Below are positions 13,499 to 27,644 of a DNA stretch of 64,000 nt, piece after piece. The notes under the pieces were generated by a model that was given only the letters and a program-made list of their open reading frames with translations, was not told the DNA's origin and ran no database searches. Position 1 is the stretch's first letter. Every line of letters starts with the position of its first letter. This DNA is from Podaxis mareebaensis (Eukaryota; Basidiomycota; Agaricomycetes; Agaricales; Agaricaceae), in NCBI GenBank assembly GCA_018524725.1, contig JAEUWP010000092.1:16722-80721 (forward strand). The letters are read 5' to 3'. Made by a program: the position numbers and the translations under genes.

Positions 13499-15391
13499 GG
13501 TCAAGTATTAGAAGCGTTTGGAATCAGGAGCGAGACTGTAGAGGCAAAAAGAGAGATACGCTGCACAGCAGGATAGAGTCAAGAGCCGAGACGAAGATTT
13601 AATTGTTAACAATGACTTAGTGGAGAACAAGTCCATGACTCCTGTTTGATTCTCGGGCCGTTGCCAAATAAAGGCATTGTCCCTTCAGGAACACAAAGAA
13701 ATACTCCACTTACAGTATGTACTCCTCACAAAATGGAAAAAGCAAGCGTATTAGCTAACACTATGCCACATACATTGTCTATCTATCAGAACTGAGTCAG
13801 ATATCATAGTCGTCTACCCCACACACATATCTTGAGTGTCGCTTGTGGTCGCGTCGGACTACGTAGGTTAATAACATCCCATGTCTGGTTTATTTTTAGT
13901 ATTCGTTTATATTGTTCATTTCCTCCGTTCTTCTCCCTCAGTTATGTACCATCAACTGAGGTGTACGTTGTCATTTCTCTCACCGTTGTATTTCTCACTG
14001 ATTGTACTGTAGTAACGCGTCGGCGTCCACTACAGGTCAATATAACAGTTGTGTACCATCAACTGAAGTTAACGCGTTCGCGTCCACTACAGCCAACAGG
14101 TCGAAGCGCTCAGGTGCGCAGGCTCCTCAGTTTCTATGGGCAGCGCTTAACACCTTACAGGTGGTTTATGTTAATCAGGCAAACTTCGCTACTATAATTC
14201 TACTCTAGCCTCTAGTCGATTCACCTTGTTATGTTGTTCAAGCTAATTGATTCCGTAGGCGACAGGCCATCAAGGCCACATTAAATTTTGTGTTTGGTCT
14301 CGCAAGTTATCGAGGATCAGCCCTAGTCGTGTATGAATAGAATGGGAAGATCAACACGCCTCTATGCTGTTGTTTCTATCGACTGTTATTGCGACATAAT
14401 GGAATCACTCAGCGGAGCTTGTTCTCCTACATGCACTACTGGTAGTGACTTTCCCCGGGGCGGGACTTTAGTCTTTGGCTGGGTCGACTGAATCAAGAAA
14501 CATAGCAGATGGCAGGACTAATGGTCACCACCTTGGCACTCTCCTGTCTCTCCTGTCACCCTCACCCACCGGAAAACATGACTCGGCTTAGAAGTGGAAA
14601 AACATAAGGCCACTTCAGAGCCCTCAATGCTACTGTATGGCATCGGATAACAGTGTAAATCGGGGAGAACTAATATTGTCATTCTGTACCATCCACCGGC
14701 TCATAGGTCTCATGTTCTCTGACATACAATTCTCTGTGATTTTCTCGATGCCCATCCAATAAAGTATCAACGCTGGTTCGTCCCCTTCATGGTTCATCAC
14801 TGCCTTGATAGGTGCCCGTATTCCAAAAGGGCGGTGTAATTTCCTTCGCGGCCGTATCATTAAGCTACTTTATCTATTCGTTTGATCAGATCGAACGTAA
14901 TTATGCAAAATGAGCGATCCTTCTGGGCAATGGGCATTTGTGGCGGGATGTCCGCGTTCGGTACCGTTGGCACAGGGCTTTCTGCCAGCACCTTCCCCGT
15001 CTATTTTCCTGTTTTCTCGGGAAGGCCATCTGATATGCTTCTAGCCTCTAACACTAGGATAAGCCGTGAAATCGACTGTTCAGCCGATTGCGTTTGCCAC
15101 TGGCCAATGCTCACCGTCTTAAGGGGTTCCCTGTTCCTGCTCAACGAATATGCTCGTTTCACAGTTTGCTGGTTCGCATCGGATATAATGACCTCCAATC
15201 CCAAGGGAGCAGATCTGGGATGGATGACATCCGCTTTGTATATGAGGCTCGAAAGTCAATCATATGGGCGGCTCGGCCGCACCGGAGCGAGGGCGAGTAG
15301 GCAGTAGCACGGCCACGTGATGAAACGCGTTCATTTGGAGTGATCAAGTTGGTCTTGCCAACTTGAGCTTCCAGCACTTCAGGACAACAAT
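13499..15391. other. Long intergenic region between TFG2 and the msd1-like gene
   Basis: About 1.9 kb between divergent starts. It contains the short imperfect repeat listed separately (13937-14091). Open frames on both strands at 14.6-15.4 kb lack any recognisable motif, splice pattern or conserved start. No tRNA or transposon end was found. It may be simply a bidirectional promoter with a decayed insertion. Confidence 0.35.
13937..14091 (+). repeat. Imperfect direct repeat with shared 23-bp cores
   Basis: Two cores recur: GTACCATCAACTGA at about 13946 and 14052, and TAACGCGTCGGCGTCCACTACAG versus the same with one change (GTTCGCG) at about 14012 and 14069; each is followed or preceded by the other at changed spacing. 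The arrangement suggests a partial duplication of an unknown short element or regulatory cassette. No coding potential is clear. Confidence 0.55.
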
Positions 15392-18259
15392 ATGGCCACT
15401 ACACCAGCAAGAGGTGTCCATTGGAACATCAAAGGTCCCTCTCCGGGTCTCCTCGATTCTCCAGTCTTCGAAGGTTCAACGGAATCGTACATATCAACTT
15501 CAAGTCTCGAGTATGTAAATGCCCAACTTGTTGCACATGGATTTGCACCGCCGCCTGGGTTATCGCTCGAAGGTCTTTCGGGAACAGATTCTGACAGAAT
15601 AGTCAAATGTTTGCTTGGGATGCTAAGTCAACGAATGGTATGTGTTCTCGTTCTCCGTCATTTATGTCGCCTTTACCGTTTCTCAGGAAGATATGTCGAG
15701 GACGGAAGAACTCTCGACGAAGCTCCGCACGCTAACATACGATCATGAACGGCTTCTGACAATGCATAGAACCGCGAAGGAGAAAGCCAGTAATGCAGAA
15801 CGGGAGATGAACCTCCACAAGACAAAGCTAACGTGTGTCGGTTTCATCAAGCCCTGATCGCGCTCGTTCTGATCATATACCAAGTGCAACTATGCGGACA
15901 TTACAATCCACAGAAGCTGCCCATAAACAAACAACAGCAGAGCTCCAACGCACACGAACATCTCTCCAAGCTCTCCGAGCCACACATCAAAATGAATTGA
16001 GAAAGAAAGAGAAGGACCTCGAGCGCATGACCGAAAAGTGGAGCAAGATTTCTGACGCACAGACTAAACTCATGTCTGTGCCTGCAGGAATGCGCTGCGC
16101 CAATGCTGCTGTTGCAGATGGCTCGGAAATCGTAGGGAAAACCCAGAGCTACTTGGAAATCGCTCTGGACGAAGCCGAGAAAGCGCGGGCTCAGTTGACG
16201 GACGAGACCATGCGTCTGCGGAGACTCATGCTCAAAGTTGTCAATCAGATGCAAGTGCTGCTGCATCAGGTTCGAGGGTTCGTTTCGGACAAAGATGAGG
16301 AGGCAAGTCGCTTCTTTTGGCACTCATTCGGGCACGGCTGACAACTGCCTTAGCCCACCCCATACACCTTGACGAGTCTCTTCCCTATGCAACCTCCGAC
16401 ACATGCACACGACGCCTTGACGACGATTCTTAACTCTCTTAGAGACTGTCTGACAGTCCTTCCTCAACATATCGCATCCGCGCCGTCCACATCCACTAAA
16501 CCACCGGAACAGGACCACGGCGAAATCGCGCGCCTACAAGGGATTATCTCGCAACTCCGTGAAGAAGTTGGTGAGTTGCGCAATCAAATCTCACTTACCA
16601 ATTTTTAATTACACCCCGTCAGAGCGATCGCAAAAGCAATCACAGACACATGCCGCGGAAACACAAGCTATGTTCGACAAGTTCGTCGCTGACCAACAAC
16701 AAACATCAAATAACATCGCCGAAATGAGTATGGAGCTTATGACCGCACCCATGATGGACGAGGAACGCGAAAGGCTAGAGAAAATAAAGGAAGAGCTTGA
16801 CAAGGAACGGGAGAAATTCACGCAGGCTGCTATCAAACTTGGCAAAGAGCGTGCTGCACTTGAGGTAGATCTCCTCCTAACATCAAAGGAAAGGCCAACT
16901 AACGCATAATGATAGGCTGAACGTAACAAACTCATGGACGAGAAGCGTTCGTGGCAAGTGCAACAAATGCTCGCCGACCTCCCTCCAACACCCGATCCTC
17001 ACCTCGCCCAACTTTCCGAATCAACGACCCGCCACAAATCACCCCGCAAACATGCGCACATCATGCACTCGCCCACCAAAAAATCGCCTAGGAAAACGCG
17101 TCGGACCTCCACACGTAAAACCACCCGTGTCTCGCGTCGTTCGTCCATTACCCCTGTCAAACCCAGCATCATTCCTTCATTCGAGACCGAACTCATACCG
17201 CCACCACCTCCACCACCACCACTTGCAGCACCGTCATTCTCGAATCTAAAGTCCACCGCAAGCATCCTTCCGTCATTTGTACTTCCGCCGCCATCTCCAC
17301 ACGCATCGTTACCTAGCAAACCTATCCTTCCTCCCCCTCAGCCTCCGTCACCAGAAGATTCGATTTTGAAACACATGCCTCCCGAAGAGGCTGAGGCTGA
17401 AGATATTGCAACGCCCTCCTCGACCACAGAACCCATTCCAATAACATCGACCGAAAACCAGAATTTAAATCCAAATCTCATAACTCCAGTCCGCCGTCCT
17501 TTCCCAGTCGCGAAACCCTTTGCACAACGTATGATCCACGCGTACTCCCCCGCGAGACCAAGCCCACTCAGCCGAATCCTCATGCTTGCAGACTCACCCA
17601 ACACACCCGATGGTGAATCTTCCTCTCGGGATGATATCAATGTTGGATTGGAGGCTGTACATGAGAGCGATGAAAGCCCATGCCCCACGTTACCCGAAAC
17701 CCCTAAACCGCAACAGCCGCAGATGTCGCTTGCGGCCGAGTTGGGTGTTGAGTCTCCGCCGGATGTGGTCGAGGTCGTGGAAGAGGTACCTTTGAGGGAA
17801 AGGAAGACGGAGATGAATGGACGTGCTAAAGTTTCTTCGAAACCCACTGGGAAAGGCGCCGTAGCGGAAGGAGGAAGAAAACCCTCTGCAGGTATAAAAG
17901 AACGGCCGAAATCTAGGTCGAGCTCGGATACAACGAGAGGGGTTGCTGCTACAACTTCGGGCCGGACGTCAAGTGGTATGGGTGTGGAGAAAGAGAACGC
18001 GAGGAAGGTCAGCGGGAAGACTTCGACAACAAGTGCGACGGCTGCATCTAGTACGACGCGCGTTGTTAGTGGTGCGAAATCTGCGAAACCCACTGCAGGG
18101 ACTAAGGTGAACGGTGTTGCGTCTACAACAGCCGCATCGCGAAGCAAGGCTGTTTCAAAGCCTGCTTCAACTTCTGCAACTGCTACCGCTGGTGTTGGAC
18201 CACGTCGGGTACCGGTTAACAGTGCTGAGGCTCCACCAATAGCAAGAAGAAAATCATAG
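15392..18259 (+). CDS. msd1: SSX2IP/Msd1/TINA-type coiled-coil microtubule-anchoring protein
   Basis: Six exons: 15392-15637, 15687-15832, 15885-16302, 16354-16570, 16623-16864, 16916-18259; 870 aa. Residues about 35-290 match the ADIP (afadin/alpha-actinin-binding) domain: YVNAQLVAHGF, DRIVKCLLGMLSQR, then a long coiled coil (ELSTKLRTLTYDHERLL, LQSTEAAHKQTTAELQRTR). A second coiled coil follows (ERERLEKIKEELDKEREKF). From about 425 on, the tail is disordered, basic and proline-rich (SPTKKSPRKTRRTSTRKTTR, PPPPPPPP), then Ser/Thr/Ala-rich. In fission yeast Msd1 and Aspergillus TINA, proteins of this family anchor microtubule minus ends at the spindle pole body; that role is inferred here. The third intron appears to use a GC-AG donor (GAG|gcaagt at 16303). 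The basic SP/TP-rich tail suggests CDK phosphorylation, which is inference. Confidence 0.82.
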
Positions 18260-18517
18260 ATATCGATCGCCGTTTCGCGCTGTTGACTATGGACTTTTTG
18301 TGTTCTTACGCGTCACCCATCGTGTGTTCATTGATGATAATATGCTATGTATCATAGATTACATACAGATAATACAGCCTTTTGTATACCCATTCGAACC
18401 GCAGAACGGAAGACTACAAAATACCGAAACACGACAAACTGGGTGGATGACAGGAATGGAAGAGGGGAGCTATTAGGATGGATAGGTGGGTATCAATACT
18501 GAATTAGGGATGATGAA

Positions 18518-21143
<2,626 letters not shown>

Positions 21144-21971
21144 GCTGGTAATCGAGGTGGAGGAGGTAGAGATTGATCTGAATCGACGGGGCTTGCATAC
21201 TGGGGGGAAGGCTTTTTATGTCTCCCGGGGACCCAGTAGGCGTTTGGGGAATTGATGCAAGGGAGGGGAGACAGTGTGACTGTATGTGACCCTGCCGGCA
21301 ACGAGATCAGATTAATGATTCATCTCCATAAGATGTATCACGTCCGAGAGTCGTGTTCGCCACAAGCGACTGTTTATCGGTAAGAGTGGTTTCATAACCT
21401 TACGAAGCTAAATCTTCACGGGTCCTATGTTTGTCTTCCTGATCAAGTTATTCTGGCACCACGCCGAAAGCTTCTTGAGAGCTGTGCTCTAGACTTTTTG
21501 CCCCGGAATGGTGATGCGTGGAAGGTCCGGTTGGGAATCTGTCTATGCAATCTATCAACGCACTGTCCCTATGTTTCGTAAGGGCTGAGCAAGATGGCGA
21601 AGCTGGATCACGTTCCTTCTGTAGCGAGCCTTCTGGATTATTAAAGCCAGGTGACGAGAAGCAAGGACTTGATACGGTGGTGGGAAATTACTCAACCAAC
21701 CAACTCCAATTCTCGACTTCTTTCAACGGCAGAAGCACCGGAGGGAGCAGGGACATTGAACTGGTTTCCAGCCCAACACACGATGATACACGGTGGTCAT
21801 GCTGGTTCAGAGCCATCATCGGGATTAGGATAATGAATGTATAGACGATACATGAAGTATATATCACTAAAGCCGAAGCCTGATTAGACAGCGTGTTCCC
21901 GTATGTGCAAAAGCCATTCTCGTCAGCACTTACAAAAAGACAGAGAAAAGATCCCAGTAATGACACCAATA
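21144..21971. other. Intergenic region upstream of the monooxygenase
   Basis: About 0.83 kb between the monooxygenase start and the POLD4 stop (same strand). It should contain the monooxygenase promoter. Open frames on both strands here (for example around 21518-21844) carry no recognisable motif, and I see no repeat or RNA gene. Confidence 0.4.
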
Positions 21972-22785
21972 TCAAACTTCATCATAAAATACACATTCCG
22001 AATAGCCCTTTTGCTCCATCCCCTCGCGAGTTAGGAGAATATCACGAATCTGTCATAGCTTGCTCAACACGAATCCGTGGAAGTGAGGTGATAATGATAC
22101 GCACTTCAAGTGGCGGGTTTAGACCGAGAGCATAAGCGCGCTCCCACCGTTCCAGCCGAGTAACACCTATGCATGGACCATAATCATAGTTCCTAATAAA
22201 AGTGCACCAATAAGAGCCTGATATCGAGAGATCAATCAACACGCAGGCGTACAGATCGAAAACACGAAGGATCTGATGGACGTTGTTTTCGTCTTTTCCA
22301 TGAACTACGGAAAAGTGAATCAAGCATTAGATGATGAGACGACTTGGAGACAACCGCATGTGGCGAAACGTACCCAGAGACAGCCCACTTCTCTTTGCCC
22401 TTGCTTCAGTAAAGAGCTTTCGCCACCTCGGATCCTTGATATTCAGTTCAGGTAGCTGTTTTGTATCGAGTTTCTCCTCTTTTGGCGAGCCTTGCTGGAT
22501 ATTGGACTTGTGTGAGGCTGAGGATGAGCGAGGAGTGATGCTGATCTTTTTGAGTTCTCCTTTTTCCCCTTCCTTGTCTTTAAGGGCACCAGCTTCCCCC
22601 TCCTTAGGCTCAATCGGTTCTCCAGGACTTGAGACGGGGTTACTCCTATGTTTTGCCAAGTTTCCGGCTGCTTTCTTTGCACCTGAGGCAGATGCCGTCC
22701 GTTTTGAACTGGGGAAATTCAGCTTAGCTTGCTTCATGGAAGCGCTTCCTCCCGAGTTTGAAGGGGTTCTTGAGGTGGAAGACAT
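21972..22785 (-). CDS. cdm1: DNA polymerase delta subunit 4 (Cdm1/POLD4)
   Basis: Four exons: 22785-22374, 22304-22253, 22192-22105, 22049-21972; 209 aa. The N-terminal 120 aa are Ser/Lys/Glu-rich and start with MSSTSRTPSNSGGSASMKQ, then KLNFPSSKR, a likely PIP-like or short basic motif of POLD4 proteins. The conserved part is DPRWRKLFTEARAKR, then VHQILRVFDLNYDYGPCIG, VTRLERWERAYALGLNPPLE and IRDILLTREG near the C-terminus. This is the signature of the smallest, stabilising subunit of the replicative polymerase delta. Intron 2 and intron 3 placements are supported because they alone restore the FDL-NYDYGPC and NPPLE-IRDIL joins. Acts in the nucleus at replication forks. Confidence 0.92.
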
Positions 22786-22953
22786 GGAGGCCTCTGAGGA
22801 ATATGTAGTGTGGAATTAGATTGTTAGCAGTAAACAAGTTCACTTCGGCGGTCGAACGTATGGGAAAACAAAAGTCAGGGCTAAAGCCACGGTGCCGCCG
22901 CCTGTTAACAATCTGAAGTCTATTAACATAGTAAATAAGCAACCCTTTATCAA

Positions 22954-23027
22954 GGCCGACTAGCTCAGTTGGTTAGAGCGTCGTGCTAATAACGCGAAGG
23001 TCTTGGGTTCGATCCCCACGTTGGCCA
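22954..23027 (+). tRNA. tRNA-Ile(AAU): tRNA-Ile (anticodon AAU), no intron
   Basis: Cloverleaf by eye: acceptor GGCCGAC with GTTGGCC plus A73; D-arm AGCTC AGTTGGTTA GAGC; anticodon stem TCGTG/CGCGA with loop CTAATAA, so anticodon AAT; T-arm with TTCGATC loop. One T-stem pair is mismatched. It reads GAU/C/A-type Ile codons after A34 to inosine editing. It lies 170 bp upstream of the POLD4 start on the opposite strand. Confidence 0.95.
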
Positions 23028-24959
23028 TTCGGGAGTGTGATCATACCTTTTTGCCTTTGGCAAGGGGATTAAAGCTGCAGAGAGAACTAGATGATATGAC
23101 AGAAAAAGTAGGCCATTTCCATAGCCTTCGTGTTCTTTTGCGAATGTTACAACACAACAGAAAATGTAATGTCATCAAGAGGAAAGATCATCCTTCCTAC
23201 GTTCGATTGTGCCTCATTCCGTACTAACTCGGCCACCAGAACCCAGATAGTCTCCCTCCGTGATATAAATCACCTGATCCTTCGATGTTCTGGTCTAACA
23301 TACACAGGCCCCACCTCGAACAGCAATCTAAGTTCACCAACCAAGATCACAGACAGCTGCGTGGCACCACACCGGATCCTAGTCTCAGCAACATAGCTAT
23401 CCAGCACAAAAAATAAACCATTTCGTCCCCGTCGCCGAACGGCCACCGACCTGAAGCACCTCCCCCCCTCCTCCAACACCCCGGTATTAGTAACGGCAGA
23501 CAAGTGGACTACTAGCGGAGAAGTTGACCTTCCGGGGAGAGGGAACGACCGGTACGGGTTCTCGGAAACGGTCACCATTTCGTAATTGTTCATTGTTGGT
23601 ACAGGGAGGGTTCATAAGGGGATACAGGTGTTCCTGGATAGTGGCTCCGATTCACTTGGTGTATGTGAGTTATTGACGCTTTTTCCTGGATATTCAAGGA
23701 CGCACAGAACAAGTATCTGAAGGGCCGAAGATCTAAGCGACTCAGTTCTAAAAAAATATATGATATCTCCAACTGATCCAGACATCTCGTCGACAAACGC
23801 AATACGATACCCCGCATATAATAATAGCACAATACCATGCAATACAATCAAACCATAATCAATGCCACCAATGACACCAATGCCAGCACGACCCACGCGT
23901 TCCCCCGCTCAGCTACCCCCGCCTCTCAGGGATTCATTGCTCCAATTACATCACGACACGTTGCTAAATCAAGCCCTGTAGCGTGTACAAAGAAAAAAAG
24001 GCGCTGAGCACTTGGACAGAGATAAACACATCAACCTCCGATCATCTGCACCGGAGGTCTATTTATAGACCAGTCCTGGCCGCATGTCCCATATCAAAGA
24101 AGGGTAGCTTCCAAGGATGCAGGGGGGGCATTCTCAGGAAGCCTCTAAGGGAGTTGGAGACTGAGCAGGGAACGGGAGACGATGCCGAATATACCGGTGT
24201 GGCATCAGGGAAGAGAAGTTTTAGAGTCGCTAGCAAAAGGAACTCAGCTCCTGGATGGTGCGAATACAGGGGTCGGTCGGGCCGAAGACAGCAATAGTCG
24301 TGTGTTCACACTCAGGCTCCAGTCCTGCTGCGGAGGCAGGGGAGGGCAGAAGGAGCAGTTGTGGAGCAGTTCTTGAGGTGGATAGCATTCTACCTCTAAT
24401 TGAAGCTTTGAAAGATTGAAGGATAGTCGGTAGGATGTTAGCATTTGGACCCGAACTCGGGCAAAGATACGAGTCCTCCAACGCACCTCGTGATACAGTA
24501 CACTAATATTCGAAGACTCATCTTGATTAAATCTCAGGAATATTACTCACGATCCGACTTAAAGACTGAAGAGAAAGAAGACTCCAATTATTACATCCGC
24601 ATCGTAAAAAATAAGGTGAGCTATACAATACTATACAAGACAATACAAAAACTACAAGTGAGACAAAGCAAAGGTCAGCTTCGAATATCACACATGATGA
24701 AGATCGAAGGAAAGGGTCCATGAGGGTCCGTTCGAGTCGTACAAGTCGTCAATAAAACTTGTACGTGGAGAGTCCATTTATCTCTCTTCATTTTCGGTTC
24801 GTTCGTCATTTTCGGTTGGGCTGAGGGAGAAGACGAGAAAGTGGGGATATCGCAGAAAACGTGGCCTGACGTGCATAAAGGAGGCTCAACCAGTTGAACC
24901 TCCCTGAACGAAAATCACGAAAATCCATCGCGTTTGTGCTGAGCTGGAGGACCATGACG
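23028..24959. other. 1.9-kb stretch without a confident gene
   Basis: Both strands have short open frames. On the minus strand 23612-23896 gives a hydrophobic run (YGLIVLHGIVLLLYAGY) followed by a polar tail, which would suit a small single-pass membrane protein, but I cannot close a spliced model. On the plus strand 23391-23585 gives a basic peptide with no start. The rest (24.0-24.9 kb) looks non-coding; the last 200 bp should be the 3' UTR of the next gene. Confidence 0.3.
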
Positions 24960-26771
24960 TCACTTCCTCCCAAACAGCGAGCCAAGTCCCAACCTCTTCT
25001 TCCTTGCCATACTCCCCGAGTTCCTACTCACACTAACATCCAAATCCACATCCTTATCCATCATCATCCCAGCCCACTCCCTGCATTCAATCATATCGTC
25101 CAAAGGATCCAACGACGCAAGTATAATCTTCCCTCTTTGCGGTTTGTCTTCCCTAGGCCTCAGGGCAGCGGCATCCATGGTGGTAGTGGGCGCTTTCGCG
25201 ACTCGGTGGACAACAGGCTCCGGCGCAAAGGAAGCCTCAACAAATTCCCTCCTGGCTTCCGCAACTACACTCATAGACGGAGTCTTCGCAACCTCGACCT
25301 TCTTCCATCCTGCACTTGCAGGCGTAAGTTTCAACGGGGCCGGCCTCCTCTTGGCTTTCTTTCCCGTGCCAGGGGGTGGGATAACGAATGCGGAAGAGAA
25401 CCTTGCGGACTTGGGTGTGCGTGGAGTACGGGGCGCAGAAACTTGGTTGGTGGTAGTAGTGGTGGTAGAGGGAAACAGGGAGGATTTGGGCGAAACGCGA
25501 AATTGTACACCAGGTGAGCGAGGACCGAAAGCCGCTACATCAATCAAGAATTCAGGTTTCCGCAAGTGTTTCGCTGCGCGACGAGGACGCGAGGGAAGAG
25601 ACAAGATACTCAGCCCAGGTACGACAGGCGAAGTCCTCCTGAACGGTGATTTCGGAGCTACGGAGAATGAAAGAACAACATCCTCAGGTCCACACTGCGT
25701 CTCCTCAGCGGGCAAGACAAGGTACTTCGGATCCAAATCCGAATCCTGAGTCGACACACTCTCGCGTCTCGAGTCCGCAAGATCAACAAGCCCAGTCTTG
25801 ATAGGCGAGATAGGCGAAACACCATCCTCGGTTTCCTCTTTCCCAAATCTGACCCATTGACCTTCAACATTCCCGCCGTCAACATCCCCACCAAGCAAAT
25901 GCGCATACTCCATTTCTTCATCTTGGTCCCACCACAATCCACCTTTACCATCGCGATAAACATCACCAACACCGCAGTCGCCGCCGGCAGCACGCGCTTG
26001 AGCTTCCATAACCTTCCGGACGTTGCTCTCAACAGAACCGCCATCAGCGAATTGCATCAAAGCGATTTCGTTGGCGAGTGGTGGAGGCGGACGGACATGT
26101 GCGTATTTAGCCTTTTTGCGCTTCGCAATAAGCTCTGCGCGCGCACGGGTGCTCATGGATTTGGATTTGGTTGGGGAAGGGAGAGCAGCGGTAGCACGGG
26201 AAGTCGATTTTGAACGGGGGCGGAGGATACCAAGGGAACGGAACCGTTTAACGGTGCGCGTGGTGGTTTTCTTTGGAGAGGGAGGTTGGATAGAAGCGGT
26301 TAAAGGTGTCACTGGGGTTTTCATGGCGGCAGTGCGAACGAGGTGGGAAGGGGTAGAAGGAGTCTTGGGAGGGATGTGAACGAAGACGGAGGTATAACCG
26401 AGAGCGGGGAGGTTGATATCAATGTCCTGAGCCGAAGTGGGAGTGTGAATCAAGCTAGCGAGAGAGCCAGAGGGAGCACGGGAGTGCGAGATGGAAGGAC
26501 GCCTGCCGATACGAGTGAGAGAAGGGCGACGGTGAGGAGAGCGAGGAGCAGGAGAGCCTGGCTGGACGAGGGCAGCCCAAGCTGCGATGTTGCTGGCACG
26601 TCGGCGAAGGGGAGGGCTAGGAGGGATAGTAGCAGACAACGGCAAGGCAACAGCAATAGGAGGGGAGGGAGGAGCCTGGGTGGGCTTCTTCTTTTGAGGA
26701 GGGGGTCTCGCAAGGAAAGGGTAGCGGGCGGCCTTAATAGCCTGCTCGTAGTTAATTGTCTGCATAGCCAT
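24960..26771 (-). CDS. Disordered Ser/Pro/Arg-rich protein of unknown function
   Basis: One uninterrupted exon of 603 aa starting MAMQTINYEQAIKAARYPFL. I do not recognise a family. The first 20 residues look like a short conserved helix, followed by a proline-rich stretch (PPPQKKKPTQAPPSPP). Basic SP/TP-rich blocks follow (PRSPHRRPSLTRIGRRPSIS, SPTKSKSMSTRARAELIAKR). A more ordered patch occurs at about 230-300 (NEIALMQFADGGSVESNVRK, GGLWWDQDEEMEYAHLL). The end is also short and basic (KKRLGLGSLFGRK). The density of S/T-P and R-x-x-S sites suggests a phosphoprotein regulated by kinases, which is inference. Lack of introns is unlike its neighbours. A nuclear or cytoskeletal regulator is possible but not shown. 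Confidence 0.75.
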   Translation of the reverse strand: MAMQTINYEQAIKAARYPFLARPPPQKKKPTQAPPSPPIAVALPLSATIPPSPPLRRRASNIAAWAALVQPGSPAPRSPHRRPSLTRIGRRPSISHSRAPSGSLASLIHTPTSAQDIDINLPALGYTSVFVHIPPKTPSTPSHLVRTAAMKTPVTPLTASIQPPSPKKTTTRTVKRFRSLGILRPRSKSTSRATAALPSPTKSKSMSTRARAELIAKRKKAKYAHVRPPPPLANEIALMQFADGGSVESNVRKVMEAQARAAGGDCGVGDVYRDGKGGLWWDQDEEMEYAHLLGGDVDGGNVEGQWVRFGKEETEDGVSPISPIKTGLVDLADSRRESVSTQDSDLDPKYLVLPAEETQCGPEDVVLSFSVAPKSPFRRTSPVVPGLSILSLPSRPRRAAKHLRKPEFLIDVAAFGPRSPGVQFRVSPKSSLFPSTTTTTTNQVSAPRTPRTPKSARFSSAFVIPPPGTGKKAKRRPAPLKLTPASAGWKKVEVAKTPSMSVVAEARREFVEASFAPEPVVHRVAKAPTTTMDAAALRPREDKPQRGKIILASLDPLDDMIECREWAGMMMDKDVDLDVSVSRNSGSMARKKRLGLGSLFGRK

Positions 26772-27644
26772 CGGAAGGATCAATAATTAGATCAAGGTTT
26801 CGGTCTAGCCGCCTGGAAACAAAAGTTAGCTTGAGCATAGGAGTGAAGGCAGAAATACGAACTGGAGTGGAACAAAGTCTAGTAGTTGGTGTTGTACAGA
26901 AAGATGAAGAAAAGAGGAGAGTGAGAAGATCCGCTGCCTGACTGCTCAGCAGTACCTGTGAACGGGATGCCTAGCCTCAGACCGACCGTCATGCTTATAT
27001 CTAATGAGTGGACAAAAGGTGTGCAGCCACAATAGACCACCATTATCGAAGACGTACAAATATGTGCAAATACTTTATTGTTGTACTGACCCCTGTCACT
27101 CTCCTCTCAGCCAATCACGTCACGCCCTACGTGGTCCCCGAGGTCCTGCCGCGTGTCCTAAAAAGGAGTAACAACTTCCAGGTTCGGCAGGCAGCGCTTA
27201 TTGTCCTTCCAATTCTTCGGACGCGGATTCTGTGCGGCCCACGCCTGTCAGCTCGGGATGCTCTACATACCTCCTGGTGCATTCTGATTCTTGGCGCCCA
27301 TCATCTGATTCATGACACAATAAACCGTCCTCGAGGAACTGGCAAAGTGTTACAACGGAACTTCGCAATCATGCAATGTAGGAAAGGCAATTAGCCAGCG
27401 ATGGAGTACAATGTTACATGCCATGCTTCAACGTGAAGCACATCCAGGCCTTTTGTATCTCAGGGTTTGACACATTCTACAATAACGTCCCCTCACGTCT
27501 TCTGTCCACAGAATGCATTCCTTTAATGTGACTACTATACATTCAAAGCTCTGCGTCCCAAGAAGCCCAACCGTACACACAAGAAACCGAGGATCCGGTA
27601 TACACAATGAAATGCGACATGTATGCGTGTAAATGTCACAAGAG
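26772..27644. other. Intergenic region upstream of the disordered-protein gene
   Basis: About 0.87 kb between the start of the disordered-protein gene and the stop of the ZNF511-like gene. It holds that promoter and the ZNF511-like 3' UTR. The plus-strand frame at 27.0-27.4 kb and a short minus-strand frame (27244-27158) are discussed under rejected items. No RNA gene or repeat was recognised. Confidence 0.4.

Noticed and set aside
14900..15307. Plus-strand frame of about 135 codons as a gene
   Set aside because: No motif, no supported start, and an equally long frame on the other strand.
17338..18147. Minus-strand 269-codon frame opposite the msd1-like gene
   Set aside because: Shadow of the Ser/Pro/Thr-rich tail of the plus-strand gene.
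27158..27244. Minus-strand peptide AWAAQNPRPKNWKDNKRC and following residues as the last exon of a small gene
   Set aside because: Upstream joins need a 26-nt intron or run into a stop; no start could be linked.
27008..27394. Plus-strand 128-codon frame as a gene
   Set aside because: Composition is not protein-like and no family resemblance was seen; likely promoter DNA.
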